Below, one piece after another: positions 11,801 through 22,515 of a DNA stretch of 64,000 nucleotides. The notes under the pieces are model-generated. The model was not told the DNA's origin, did not search any database, and saw only the letters and a list, made by a program, of their open reading frames with translations. Source of the DNA: Euborellia annulipes (taxonomy: Eukaryota; Arthropoda; Insecta; Dermaptera; Anisolabididae); the NCBI GenBank assembly GCA_023213315.1, contig JAKCPI010005160.1:118966-182965 (forward strand), written 5' to 3'. Each line of letters begins with the position of its first letter. The first letter of the stretch is position 1. Both the position numbers and the translations under genes were made by a program.

Positions 11801-12785
11801 TTCGAATTTTCATTTGTATGCTGAGAGCACATGGGTAAGGAAATTTAGAAATTAAAACATTTAACAAATGATATTCTGAGCATTTTGTAATGAAAAATTG
11901 ACACCAAGTATATAATTTTTTATAATAAAAACATATTTGTTGGTTGGAAAATGGACAGTAAATGATGCAGAAATTATGAGACGAATTTATTTTGGATATC
12001 ATTACCCCAATATTATTGTTCAAATGCAATTAGAAAATTTTGCCAATTATGGTAAAAATATCTCTCGTTCAAAGCCCAAGCCTTGGCTTCTCCCTCCAAA
12101 CAAAACATGAACATCTCGGTAGCAAACCTATACTCTGTGGGTGGCAGGTTCCCCCGCCACTCTGCCAGACGTAGTCTTATAGTTAAAAAAAGTTTCGAAT
12201 AAAATTTTATAAAAGCATAAAAAGATGAAATCAATCAATTATGCAATTATTTCAAATGATGTGAGAGCATCAATTTGTTTTTTCTAATTCGATCTGCGCC
12301 CAGAGTGCAGCCAGGGAGCCTCGCTTCACTCTCGTCTAGGCTTTTCTTCACGCGCAGATTCGCTTTTCAAAAACTCGCTATATCTCTCTTATTTTTCGTT
12401 GGATTTGTGGAAAAATGCAAAACTGGTCTTTTCAATCAATTATAAAGCTATAGACATTTTTTTATTTAACTACGACCACATAAAATGGGGGTTTATTAAT
12501 TGCCTTTTACATCTTCAAATTTTAACTGCCTCTTTCATTTTCTAATTATACTAATTTATTGTTTTTTAATTAAATAAACACATTTAGGCCTTGATATTGA
12601 TTGAATAACTTAGTATATAAACTATTCAAGCAAAAACAATGAAATTTTAGTCTCAAAACGTTCTGAAAATGATTAAAAATCGATTTTCCAAATTTATTTT
12701 GACATATTAATTTTTTTTACTTTCTCTTAAAATTCAAAAATCAATTATTTTTTTGATGCTGTTCTATTTTGCTTTCAAAATTGTT
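11801..12785. other. Intergenic, no gene seen
   Basis: A short minus-strand stretch at 12090-12175 reads like a domesticated or degenerate element fragment (RLAEWRGNLPPTEYR), and a GC-richer block is at 12290-12370. Nothing was recognised with confidence. Confidence 0.4.
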
Positions 12786-12792
12786 TGAAGAC

Positions 12793-12950
12793 CACCATGG
12801 GCGTAACTAGAGAATTTTGCTGGGGGGGGACATTGGACCATCTATTCTCCAGTGGGCCTGGAAAGCCCCATATTTTCTCAATTTTTCTTGGGGCAAGGAG
12901 CTTTCTGGGAGGAGGGGCAGGCCCCCGGCACCCCCTAGTCAGGCCATGGG
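12793..12950. mobile_element. Short MITE with CCATGG termini
   Basis: The ends CCATGGGCGTAACTAG and CTAGTCAGGCCATGG are imperfect inverted repeats bounding about 155 bp of G-rich sequence. A relative in inverted orientation lies at about 32274-32425 in the first intron of the NRF1-like gene. No ORF. Confidence 0.6.
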
Positions 12951-13039
12951 TATACACTGTTCTTGATGTCATTTGGACTCAAAATGGCGGCTGAGAATAC
13001 CTACCATTCAGAGTTCTTGTATCAGCTACTGGTTCAAGG

Positions 13040-13990
13040 CTATTCAAAGTCAATGACCAGTCTCAACAGCTGATCACTAATAGTGGTGGGTGTTTCGGGC
13101 CGGAAAGGGTTCAGAGGAACGAGTTTGGCGAACGAACGTTCTAAAACAGCTGCCATAGAACGATTCCTTAGCGAAAGGCTGTCTGAGAAAGGTTTCTTTG
13201 CGAACGGCCGTTCGGATAATGGGACCGAGGCCTGGCGAAATTCACCTAAAACCTGCGAACGGGACACATCATATATTTATAGAGATTGGACAGCTCGATG
13301 CTAGAATTTCTATGTAAGTTTAACGCCATCTATGATCATGTGGAAAACTAAACAGTACGAGGGGAGAAAAAAATTCAATCTCGAGGGGTTGGAACTCGAG
13401 CCTTTTCTTTACCCTCCCGTACACTTTTAATGTTGACTTTAAAAATCTTTTTTAAGCTACTTAATTTACATTTTGCATAATACAGCCATCTATGATCATG
13501 TGAGCAACTATAAATCAGCACTTGAGAGCCATCTGTAGTAATATTAAGACAAAGCTTGCAAAATAATTCCCCATAGACCTGCCCCCCCCCCCCCTGGAAC
13601 CGGATCGGGGACATGTCTGGAAGTAGAACTCTGAATAGAGCTATTTATAGAACCTTATTGGAAGAACCATGTGCAAAATAAATATTTATTTCTATCTAGT
13701 AATGTAATAGTTTGTATAGTTTCAAATATTAAGAATTTTATCAAAATAATCAATTATTATGATTTAAAGTAGAAAAAAATTCTCAAAATAAAAAAAAAAA
13801 AATATAAATAAATAATTCCAGCTTAACTCCACCATATTTACTCGAGCATTTGAGGAGGGGGGGGAGGGGTGACGTTCTTTAAAAAGGAACGACGAACGGG
13901 CCTTGGTGAACTGGTCTTTTAAGTGATTAAACTGGGAACGACCCCTTTCTCAAAAGTAACGATTTTGCCCTAGTCTAATTACTAATACTA
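13040..13990. repeat. Interspersed element with paired NGAACG motifs
   Basis: Sequence from about 13083 to 13975 carries repeated GAACG/CGTTC motifs at both ends, low-complexity A and G/C tracts inside, and possible flanking copies of ACTAATA. Both strands are briefly open near 13040-13300, with complementary frames, which suggests a palindromic transposon end rather than a gene. Confidence 0.35.
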
Positions 13991-14850
13991 CTTTATATGA
14001 CTCAAAAGCCCAAAGAGTTTAAGTACAAAAAAAAAAAAAAAAAAATAGAAAAATTTAAAGTTGATAAGCTGACGGTGGGCGTGTTGAAATGAGATTTACT
14101 TAAACCTTAGAGCCTGATGTCATGGGTCTTCAAACAATTTTTTCCCGCGCACAGTTAGTTTTGAGAAAATGCCGAAAGAGGGTGTTGAAATTAAAAAACA
14201 TTTCTAAGCTGATGTTTCCATCTTGTCAATATATAGTCTGAGACGAATACAACAGGAATACAAGGAGTTCTTACGCCACAGTCACTTTATTCAGGACTTT
14301 ATTATCTATGCTTTATATTTCCGTTACTCTATATTCGTATTTTATATTATGCATTAAATTGTGAAATATACATGGTCTCTTATTTTTTAAAATTTTTTTT
14401 ATATCTAGTGAACTTGAAATTTTTTACAAATTAGTGAATTTTTAATTAAATAAGTTTTTCTTTTTTCGTGACTATGGATAGTTTCTCATCAAAAAATGTA
14501 AGTTTTTTTATTCATTTTATTTGTTATATGACTAATAAATTAGAATCATAGGTAATTTTTATTTTCAAGTTTTTGTTTATTAAAAAAAAAAAAAAAAAAA
14601 ATTCAATTTAAATATGTATATTAAATTCAACAATATCATCAATTTACCATAATCCCACTTTTACCAAATTCATAAAATTTCTCCTAAAACATTTTTTTTT
14701 TTTTTCATTTTATTTTAAATATATAAACATTTCATGTGTTTTGGAAAATTATTTTCACACCATGCCATAGATATATATATATGAAAACTTATCTCCACAT
14801 ACATATATATACACATATCTTATGTTGAATACCTGTAGATATTTAATTAG
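13991..14850. other. Intergenic, low-complexity
   Basis: A-tracts, TA repeats and one GC-richer patch (14070-14230) occur. No coding exon or known element was recognised. Confidence 0.4.
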
Positions 14851-14854
14851 AAGA

Positions 14855-15030
14855 AAGACTGGAGCCTTCCCGAGAACAGCAGCCAGGTAAAATTAAAAAA
14901 AGCTTTATATTTTGTTGCCGACGTTTTGAGTGCTAGTCGCACTCATCCTCAGGGCAAGCAAAGTTGTCAGAGTTTAGTACAGATGGTACGGTACTGAATT
15001 TTAATTTCATGTTTATACATGTTCTTAAAG
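14855..15030 (-). repeat. Penelope-type terminal repeat fragment with decayed hammerhead
   Basis: The reverse complement matches 26035-26345. On the minus strand it reads TTGCC, CTGAGGA, a six-base-pair stem (GAGTGC/GCACTC) and then AAAACGTCGGCAA. That is the hammerhead arrangement of Penelope-like elements, but with G12 of the GAAA box changed to A, so cleavage is unlikely. Confidence 0.6.
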
Positions 15031-15522
15031 TTCTTAAAATCGACATATGTACATTGAGGGACAATATTAAGTCCCACCCATGCTTTTTCTACTTGTGATT
15101 ATTTCATTGTTTTCATAAAAGAAAATGAAAATCTTTATTTTAAATTTTCTAGGTTTGAACAATGAAAGAGCAATAAATAAAAATCAGGCTGCAATCTTTA
15201 ATCACCAAACAATCTTAAAAATGATTGAAAAATAGGAGAAATAACCAGCTCCTCTTTATCCACCATATACACTATTTACTATGCTTGTTGGAATAGTAAT
15301 TTTAAGAAGACCTAATTGTTGTATTCATTGGAAAACTAATGTGTTATGGAAACCAATGTTTGTTGTCACTGTTTTGTTGTCTATTTTTTTTAATATAAAT
15401 AAATAGTCTTCGCTGCATTCATTAGAATTTATTCCTTAATTTTAGTAAAATCTCTACAGGTTATGGGCCCAGTCGATACAGGAAAATAATAAAACTGTAT
15501 TAATAAGAGGATAAAAATGAAA

Positions 15523-15720
15523 AATGCAGCTAAGGTTATTTCTTTATTTGGTTAATTCACACAGTTGACGTTTCGGTTCCGTGTTTAAACCATCCTCAGA
15601 GTTATAATCATACATATACAAGCGTATACATATTATAGCTCTGAGGATGGTTCAAACACGGAACTGAAACGTCAGCTGTGTGAATTATCCAAATAAAGAA
15701 ATAACCTCAGCTGCATTTCT
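15523..15720. repeat. Facing pair of Penelope-type repeats (inverted repeat, ~95-bp arms)
   Basis: Arms at about 15523-15617 and 15622-15720 are inverted copies meeting near 15619. Each contains a hammerhead-like core (minus-strand copy across 15567-15599, plus-strand copy 15637-15677). The head-to-head layout is typical of Penelope-like element termini. No coding sequence remains between them. Confidence 0.65.
15637..15677 (+). ncRNA. Candidate minimal hammerhead ribozyme (Penelope type)
   Basis: The order is AGCT, then CTGAGGA, a stem GGTTC/GAACT with a 7-nt loop, GAAAC, GTC and AGCT. Stem I (AGCT/AGCT), the CUGANGA and GAAA core boxes and the GUC cleavage triplet are all present. The very short stem III matches hammerheads known from Penelope-like elements, which may act as dimers. 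Activity is inferred. Confidence 0.55.
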
Positions 15721-15817
15721 AATTTTTACCCTCATATTAATATAACATCTCAGCTATAAATTGTTTATGCAATAAAATTGTATTTGAAGAAAAAAAAAAG
15801 AAAAAAAAAATCAAATA

Positions 15818-16442
15818 TGGAGACTGAGCAGTTTAAAATTGAAAAACTAAAAGGTAGTAGTGATTGGTCACAGTGTAAGTTTTGGTGAAGATATTTTTAA
15901 ACGCGGGTGAGCTTTTTGAAGTGGTTAGTGGTAAATTAGGAAAACCACAACTTGAAATCGAGACAACCGAAGCAAAGAAGAAATTTGAAAATGAGTTAAA
16001 AATATGGATTAAAAAGGATAATCAAGCAAAGAAGATAATTGTTTCCAGTGTCAAGGAGGAACCCCTAATTCATCTTATGAATTGTGAATCGTGGGAAAAA
16101 CTACACAACGTATACGAACTAAAGTCGGACGCGAGCATACATCTAGTTCAGCAAAAGTTTTATAACTCTAAAATGGATAGCGGGGATGAAATGGCAACAC
16201 ATATATCAAAGCTTCAAGAGATGGGCCACCAAATGAAGCAGCTTGGGGAGCCAATTTCTGAAAGTATGATGATGACTAAGGTACTTATGACCCTTCCAGA
16301 AAAATATAGTCATTTTCATGGTGCTTGGGATTTCACAGTGGAAGAAAAAAGAACACTATCCAATTTAACCACAAGTTTGCTGATTGAAGAGGCGAGATTG
16401 AATTCTAAAGAAAAACAAGAGACCCAACGGCTTTGGCTGTGA
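15818..16442 (+). pseudogene. Copia (Ty1) gag relic
   Basis: An ATG at 15818 begins METEQFKIEKLKGSSDW, the usual start of Copia gag polyproteins. One frame break near 15872-15885 leads into 186 open codons with LHNVYELKSD, QQKFYNSKMDSGDEM, MTKVLMTLPEKYSHF and LLIEEARL, the signature of the Copia gag/UBN2 region. No zinc knuckle, protease, integrase or RT follows; at 16443 the sequence changes to a LINE fragment. It is a 5' piece of a dead element, with no LTR recognised. Confidence 0.8.
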
Positions 16443-16690
16443 AGAAAAATCAAATATACGAACATACGAATTTGCCGAACTAAGGAGTAGGTGCAAACAC
16501 ATATCTAAGCTTACTCATCAAAGGTATATAAACAGCCTACAAGAGAGCGTGATCTCGGACCCTGGAGCATTTTGGAAATATGTGAACTCATTGCGCACTG
16601 ATAACTCGATACCTAGCCTGATGCATTACAACGACCAATCCATCGATAATATTCCAGATATTGCTAACTATTTTGCAGATTATTTGCGAT
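16443..16690 (+). pseudogene. LINE (Jockey/CR1-type) ORF2 fragment
   Basis: Translation gives a segment with FAELRSRCKHISK, YINSLQESVISDPGAFWKYV, IPSLMHYND and IANYFADYF. This is the linker between endonuclease and reverse transcriptase in Jockey/CR1-like LINEs. It starts abruptly after the Copia gag relic and ends at a SINE-like segment (16690-16800), so it is a truncated remnant. Confidence 0.75.
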
Positions 16691-16880
16691 GGTACACTGG
16701 CTTAAGGTTAGGCTAGGTAGCCACACTCTCACTACACCTGATTTCACTGGGAGGCTATCAGATGGGAGAGATTTTTTCTCGAACAAATTTTGGCAAGAAT
16801 CGGATTTCCCAGCACAGGCTTCGCAACTCCGTTTGGAGCAATAATTCCAATTCTTTTCTTTTGGTAACTCAGGGGGGCTT
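16690..16880 (+). repeat. tRNA-like SINE fragment
   Basis: The segment with GGCTTAAGGTTAGGC, CACTACACCTGA and CTATCAGATGGGAGAG recurs in inverted orientation at about 19815-19955. That copy preserves a cleaner tRNA A-box-like GGCCTAATGGTTAGGC. This suggests a tRNA-derived SINE. Confidence 0.5.
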
Positions 16881-17039
16881 GAGGTCAAACGAAATTTAAA
16901 AAAAATGAACTTTTGAAATAAGAGAGAGTAAATCTGCTTGTTGATTTGAGTGTATTTGGCCGAAATCAAATGAAATAAGAATAAAAATTTATAATATGGG
17001 CTGTCGATGTTGATTTCTATAAATAAGCGGATATATATA

Positions 17040-18332
17040 CCAGGTTGTTCAATAAGTTTTGTCGTTCGATAAGAAAAACACAATCTTATGATTCAAAGTA
17101 CACTTTATTATTCAGTATAGTCTCCTTGAAGATTAATACACTTGCTCCAACGATCCTCCAATCTGTGGATCCCATCCCTGAAGTGAGAATCCGGAAGGTC
17201 TGCAAAATACGCTTCAACAGCCGTTATGACCTCTTCATTTGATGAAAAACGCTTGCCACGCATATATTTTTTGAGTTCTGGAAACAAATGGAAGTCGCTG
17301 GGGGCCAAATCTGGTGAATACGGTGGATGCTCTAACAATTCGAACTTTAATTCATGGATTTTAGCCATTGTCACAATGCTCTTGTGACACGGTGCATTGT
17401 CCTAATGAAAAAGGATTTTTTTCTTCTGCAAACCGGGTCTTTTTTCACGAATTTTTTCCTTCAACTGAACCAAAAGGTTGCAATAATATTCAGAATTAAT
17501 TGTTTTACCAGTTTGCAAGTAATCCACAAACAAAATTCCTTTCGCATCCCAAAAAACTGATGCCATAACCTTCTTGGTCGATTTCTGGACACGAACTCGT
17601 TTTGAAGCCGAACAACCAGGTCCACACCACTCTTTAGCCTCTTGTTTTGATTCAGGATCATGGTGATAGACCCAAGTCTCATCCATGGTGATGAATCGAC
17701 GCACAAAATCCACTTTATCCTTTTTAAAACGCTCCAAATGTTGCTGAGAAAGTCGCATTCGAACGTGTTTTTGTTCCATTGTTAGCGAATGCGGCACCCA
17801 TTGTGTACACAGCTTTCTAAAACCCAAAATTTCACTTAAAGTAGGCTCACACTGCCTAATGAGATGTGTAGAGCCTCTGCTAATTCTCTAACAGTCAATC
17901 GACGATCTTCCAAAACCATATCCTGTATTTTGGCTATGATTTCTGGTGTTGATGCGCTTTTTGGACGTCCTTCACGTGGATCGTCTTCAAGGCTTGTACG
18001 ACCACGTTTAAATTCAGCAACCCATCTTTCTACTGTTCTAATTGAAGGTGAACAATCATTATACACTTTTAACATTCGTTCGTGAATTTCTTTTGGTGCT
18101 CTACACCTTCCAAAAATAAGAATTTTATCACTGCACGATATTCAATTTTTTCCATTGTAAAAAATACTGTGACACGTCGACACTAAATGGCTTGTAAACA
18201 AAGTATGAATTGACAGATTGAAATGAAACTTCACATACGTTCATATGAAGAGTGTACCAACAAAACAAAAAAAAATTGGGCTAGTAGCAACGCCCTCTCT
18301 TATCGAACGACAAAACTTATTGAACAACCTGG
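17040..18332 (-). mobile_element. Mariner transposon with perfect 35-bp ITRs
   Basis: The ends at 17040-17074 and 18298-18332 are perfect inverted repeats (starting CCAGGTTGTTCAATAAG), flanked by TA duplications (17038-17039, 18333-18334). At 1293 bp it has the normal mariner length. It is inserted in or beside the Penelope-like element that resumes at 18335. Identical ends suggest a recent insertion, but the transposase is broken. Confidence 0.95.
17105..18154 (-). pseudogene. Mariner transposase, broken (two frameshifts, one stop)
   Basis: The minus-strand reading begins MEKIEYRAVIKFLF at 18154. A one-base shift follows near 18106, then the helix-turn-helix part (EFKRGRTSLEDDPREGRP). A second shift lies near 17853, after GSV. 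The catalytic part keeps TMDETW, but the HQDNAP motif has Gln changed to a TAG stop, just before its Asp. YSPDLAPSDFHLFPELKKY and the end GDYTE follow. The DD34D aspartates are still visible, yet no functional protein can be made. A fully active copy elsewhere may mobilise this one through its intact ends. Confidence 0.93.
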
Positions 18333-18369
18333 TATATATCGAGATTATAAAGGACTGAAGATCCAAACA

Positions 18370-19514
18370 CACACAAGGCATTTCTCCCATACATAAAAGG
18401 CATAACAGATAAAATTGGCCGCATTCTCCAAAAGAAAAACATAAAACCCATTTTCACCACACACCAAAAACTATCAAACCTAATAAGAAATCCGAAAGAC
18501 ACTATTCCAAACGAATCCCCCGGAGTCTACGAAATTCCTTGTGCCGAGTGTCATCGGTCATACATAGGCCAAACTAACAGAAGAGTTCAATTCAGGATTT
18601 ACGAACACAAAATGGCACTAAGAAAACTAGACCCTCAGTCAGCAATAGTAAAACACCATAACGAAACAGGACACATTATGAACTTCGAACAAACAAAAAC
18701 AATAGAACCAATAAATAACTTCCACTCCCGTATCACAAGAGAAGCCATAGAAATTTACAAAAGGCCTGAATGTCTAAACAAAAGAGACGACGCCCTCAAT
18801 TTCCCAACAACATGGAAAACACTTATTCCCAAACTCCAAACCAAGGCTCACACAAATACAAAGACTTCACACACTCCAAAACTGTCCCGAAACAACAATA
18901 TCACGTCCCCAAAACAAACACAAACAATCACAAACAAACGTAACATATCCAACAGCAAATCCATTTCAACAAACCAAGCCACGCCCCCAGACCAGGCCCA
19001 GCCAACCAGAGACAGGCACGTCACTCCCAAAGCCACGCCCCCAGACCAGGCCCAGCCAATCAGAGACAACCACGTGACTCCCAAAGCCACGCCCACATGC
19101 CCGGCAACAGGTATAAAAGGACCTGCACCTCCGGCTCGCAGTCAGTTGCTCTCGGCCTGGGGAGTAGGCAGGTTGAGACCCCGGGAACCAAGAGCTAACA
19201 CCCCGACTTGGGGAGTAGGCAGATTGAGGCCCCAAAGTCAACCCAAACCAAACACAAACCCGATTACACAGAACCAACCACTGTCCATTCCTCAGAGACA
19301 AACCCAGACCTCTGAGGCATCCACCAATACACCGACTTGGGGAGTAGGCAGATTGAGGCCCCATAGTCAACCTAAACCGAACACAATTACACACAACAAA
19401 CCTTCCTCCAGCTCTCAGAGACCAATCCACGCCTCTGAGTCATCCACCAAATTGACCTGGGGACCAGGAAGACTGCGACCCCGTAAACAACCCCCCTCCA
19501 CCATTACCTCCTAA
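18370..19514 (+). CDS. Penelope-like element, 3' part with GIY-YIG endonuclease and repetitive tail
   Basis: The frame is open from about 18376 through the ATG at 18612 to TAA at 19512-19514. It begins with the RT thumb/linker (LPYIKGITDKIGRIL) and then the GIY-YIG domain: GVYEIPCAECHRSYIGQTNR, a downstream Arg (RRVQFR), HKMAL, and the conserved AIVKHHNETGHIMNF and EAIEIYKRP. Endonuclease-bearing Penelope elements use this domain for target cleavage. The tail is unusual: tandem ATPPDQAQPTRDRHVTPK-like units, then four TWGVGRLRP-like units separated by Pro/Gln/Asn-rich linkers. The RT core is missing on this side of the mariner. The tail overlaps a promoter-like block at 18975-19150, so its protein meaning is doubtful. 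Confidence 0.8.
18975..19150 (+). promoter_or_regulatory. Promoter-like block in the Penelope element
   Basis: TATAAAAGG at 19112-19120 is followed 32 bases later by an initiator-like TCAGTT (19142). Upstream lie CCAAT in AGCCAATCAG (19056), a related AGCCAACCAG (~18995) and several CCACGCCC boxes. Element order and spacing fit an RNA polymerase II promoter on the plus strand. Confidence 0.55.
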
Positions 19515-19608
19515 CTTCCTTCTCTCTTGAAAATGGCTCCAAAAAGAGAGCCGAAACGTCGAGTAAATCTCAGCACCCCACGCGACTTGACCCGAGAAAA
19601 CTTATCTT

Positions 19609-19648
<40 letters not shown>

Positions 19649-20080
19649 TTTGACAGCACAATACTTTTAGAATTCAATTTCAAATCAAATGAACCAAATT
19701 ATCTCATCTATTTAGCAGATTTACTCTTTTAATCTATCCAAATTATTTTTGCATAAAATTTTTCTTTAGAACCATACCTCTCCCTGAGTTACTTCAAAAA
19801 TTTATTGGAAAATCCCGAACAAAAGTAGCGAAGCCTTTTGGATGAGGGAGCTTCCAATCCATTCGAAATTAACAGAAAAAAAATTCTCCCCCATCTGATA
19901 ACCCCCCTCTGATCAGGTGTAGTGGGATTACCCGCCTAACCATTAGGCCAGTAAATCATTGCAATATATACTTGAGATTCTTATGGAAGTTACATAAAAA
20001 AATGTTACAAAATTTAGAATTCATTTAGAAGTTTACAAGTTCTCAATTGAGTTATTCAATCAAAGTATTAATTGACTTAT
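19515..20080. other. Penelope 3' end, TA microsatellite and inverted SINE
   Basis: A decayed hammerhead (GGCTC/GAGCC stem then GAAACGTCGAG) is at 19540-19575. A TA microsatellite at about 19613-19647 follows. The inverted copy of the 16.7-kb SINE-like segment is at 19815-19955. Confidence 0.55.
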
Positions 20081-21029
20081 TGTCGAATCCCATTCGACGT
20101 CGATGGGACCAATCACCAGGCGGGCCAAGTGGAGTCCTCACATTGGTGTCGAAAATAAATTCGACAACGCGCGTTGCGTTCAAATCACTGGGCCAATGTG
20201 GAGACGCCACTTGGCAAGAAGAGGACCCCCTTCCGGTGCATGCGGCGTACCCGATCCAAGGAGGGATCCGGACGCCATTCCATTCGGCCTTCAGCTCTTG
20301 ATGCATGCATTTCGTTCGCCCACTGCGGTTCGCTATACAAGATCCCTGCTGGACAACCAAAACTCCTTTTTTTTATATATATTTCATTTCCATAATCCAT
20401 TTTCATCCCATTGTCTTTCACTATCATCCGACCCCGCATTTGTCCACGAATCACGACCCCGGCCTACGTTTGATACCGCTGCCCGAATCAATTATATTAT
20501 TTTTTTTTCCCTTTTTCTTTTTTGTTCCTCTCCTGCAACCAGCAGTGAAGCCCGTATTTGTTATAATTGTATATTTTTGTTATATTTGTTATTCGTTCAA
20601 ATAAACGAAATTTGTTATTGTTTGCCGAAATGAAATAGTTTTCTTTTCTTATCATACGAAAGGTTTGTGTGAGTATTTTACACCTATAATCCTACAGTCC
20701 AATTGCTCTATATTAAACATTTTTATTTTCACACAATCATTTCTTTTTGATCCGATCAAGCCGGATTCCTGGAACATTCGTTCCTTTCCTTGGACCTTTT
20801 GGTTCAATTTGCATCTCTTTTGCAAATTGTCCTCCATTAAAACATTTCGTTTCATAACGGCATTTTTTTTAAATTTCTCGCTTGGGCGTCAAGCAGTGGT
20901 TCGAGCACGCGTGCTTGTCAAGCAACTTGCTTGGAGGTCGTTTTTTACTATCCGTGTGAACTTAGTTACTTTGTTTTTTCAAACATGTGATTTATTTTTG
21001 TGTGAAGTTGGCAACACTAACTTTTCAAC

Positions 21030-21803
21030 ATGGCCACCGGTCAAGTGACAGTTCATTCGTTTAATGATGTGAAACGATATCTCAGAGCCATTGCTCTTGA
21101 GATAAAAAGACTTGAAAAATACGAATTGGTTTCAAAAAGTGAACAAGAAATGGTAAAACAATTTATTGATAAACAACGAACCATTTTGTCATCCATTTCT
21201 ATTGAGATTATTCGTTTAACAGAACGTTTCGGTCTAGAGGAGGAACCTGTAGAAAATTCTTTGCTAAGTGAGCTTTTAGATCAATTAGACAAATTATCTT
21301 TAAAAATAATTGATAAACCTTCTTCTACTTCGCCTCCACCTGTGTATAATAACGTTCTGCAAAACGCTGTTCGCTTACCCAAACAAGAGCTGCCGTCTTT
21401 TTCAGGTGATATCACAAAGTGGTCGGAATTTTGTGAACTTTGTAGAGCATCTGTCCATCAAGCCCCGATATCCAGAGCTCAGAAACTAAGCTATTTAAAA
21501 TCGTGTGTCAAGGGCGAAGCTCATGTCATAATAGCTGCACTCACACTTGAAGAGGATAATTATGACATTGCTTGGGACCTTCTAAAAAACAGGTATGAGC
21601 GACCAAGAAATATTCTCTTTCAACTTGTTGACCGATTACTAGATTACCCTGCCATGTCTACTCCTTCTTCTGCCAACTTACACAAATTAGTGGACACTTT
21701 TCGTCAAGTGATCGCACAATTAAAGGCGATAAATCATTTCTTTTCGGATGTCTTTATCTCACGTCTCATTTTAAGGGGGATTGCTCTCTCAATGAGCCAT
21801 TGA
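21030..21803 (+). CDS. BEL/Pao gag (DUF1759-type), truncated
   Basis: ATG at 21030, just after the presumed primer-binding site. It has a Lys/Glu-rich coiled region, then LPSFSGDITKWSEFCELC, QKLSYLKSCVKGEAHVI, WDLLKNRYERP and FRQVIAQLKAIN, the signature of the Pao retrotransposon gag. It stops at 257 residues; the zinc-knuckle/protease part is missing and the next frame already belongs to a downstream region, so the element is non-autonomous. Confidence 0.85.
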   Translation: MATGQVTVHSFNDVKRYLRAIALEIKRLEKYELVSKSEQEMVKQFIDKQRTILSSISIEIIRLTERFGLEEEPVENSLLSELLDQLDKLSLKIIDKPSSTSPPPVYNNVLQNAVRLPKQELPSFSGDITKWSEFCELCRASVHQAPISRAQKLSYLKSCVKGEAHVIIAALTLEEDNYDIAWDLLKNRYERPRNILFQLVDRLLDYPAMSTPSSANLHKLVDTFRQVIAQLKAINHFFSDVFISRLILRGIALSMSH

Positions 21804-22515
21804 ATGAGAATAGTGAAGAACGGGCTCAATCTTTTACTTCTCTTTCACGAATCTCATGTGCTGCCCTAGTCAACAAATATCCAGATTCCGAATTTGATTA
21901 TTCAAATTTACAAATTAATCGCTTCTGGGATGTAAATGAAGAATTCAAATCGGAAAATATAATAAAATTAGATCCCGCGGTAAAACATTTTGAAAATACA
22001 TATAAAAGATTACCATCTGGCAGGTTTGTGCTCACCTTACCTTTTAAAGAGGAACACCAACCTCTAGGCCACTCCCGTCATTTGGCGCTTGGCAAATTTT
22101 TATCGCTGGAACGGCGTTTCCGAAAAGACTTACAATTTAAACAAGCACTTTGCTGTTTGGACCAACTTGCAAATAAAGGTGTGAGCTGGCATTTTCTCAC
22201 CCCTTACAACCCCCATGCCGGAGGCTTCTGGGAAAGGGCAGTAAAGTCGCTTAAGTTTCACTTAAAGTGTGTAGCAGGGAAGACCACTTTTACCTTCGAA
22301 GAATTTAATACGCTCTTAGTGCAGTGCGAAGCAATCTTAAATTCAAGGCCTTTAACACCGATATCAGATAGCGCTGATTGCTTCGGGGCACTAACACCGT
22401 TTCATTTCTTAATTGGTTCTCCCTCCACCTCCTCCTATGGAGCTGACTTTACCGCCATTCCAATGAATCGTCTCAACAGATGGCAGAAAATAATTGCTTT
22501 CCGCAATTCTATTTC
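21800..22515 (+). pseudogene. BEL/Pao pol remnant: protease/RT-linker piece fused to integrase C-terminus
   Basis: The frame overlaps the gag stop. It first reads like the region before the Pao RT (FWDVNEEF, ALGKFLSLERRFRKD) and then jumps to integrase: WHFLTPYNPHAGGFWERAVK, a Glu in LVQCEAILNSRPLTP and the DUF5641-like HFLIGSP. The RT with its YVDD motif and the integrase zinc and DD parts are deleted. After about 22500 the frame enters LINE sequence. Confidence 0.82.

Larger units (their letters stand above)
20082..22515 (+). mobile_element. Internally deleted BEL/Pao LTR retrotransposon
   Basis: An LTR-like GC-richer leader starts near 20082 (TGTCGAATCC) and runs to about 21005. A primer-site-like TGGCAACACTAAC follows, then gag and part of integrase. 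Protease, RT and RNase H are absent, and the 3' end is cut by a LINE at about 22515, so only one LTR is present. Confidence 0.7.

Noticed and set aside
12785..13304. Paired plus and minus ORFs
   Set aside because: Complementary frames in MITE and palindromic element sequence; no conserved domain.
18848..19430. Long minus-strand ORFs opposite the Penelope tail
   Set aside because: They are shadows of the repetitive, GC-richer plus-strand sequence and have no motifs.
20052..20633. Several overlapping ORFs of 70-176 codons
   Set aside because: They lie in the LTR-like leader of the BEL/Pao element, on both strands, with no protein similarity seen.
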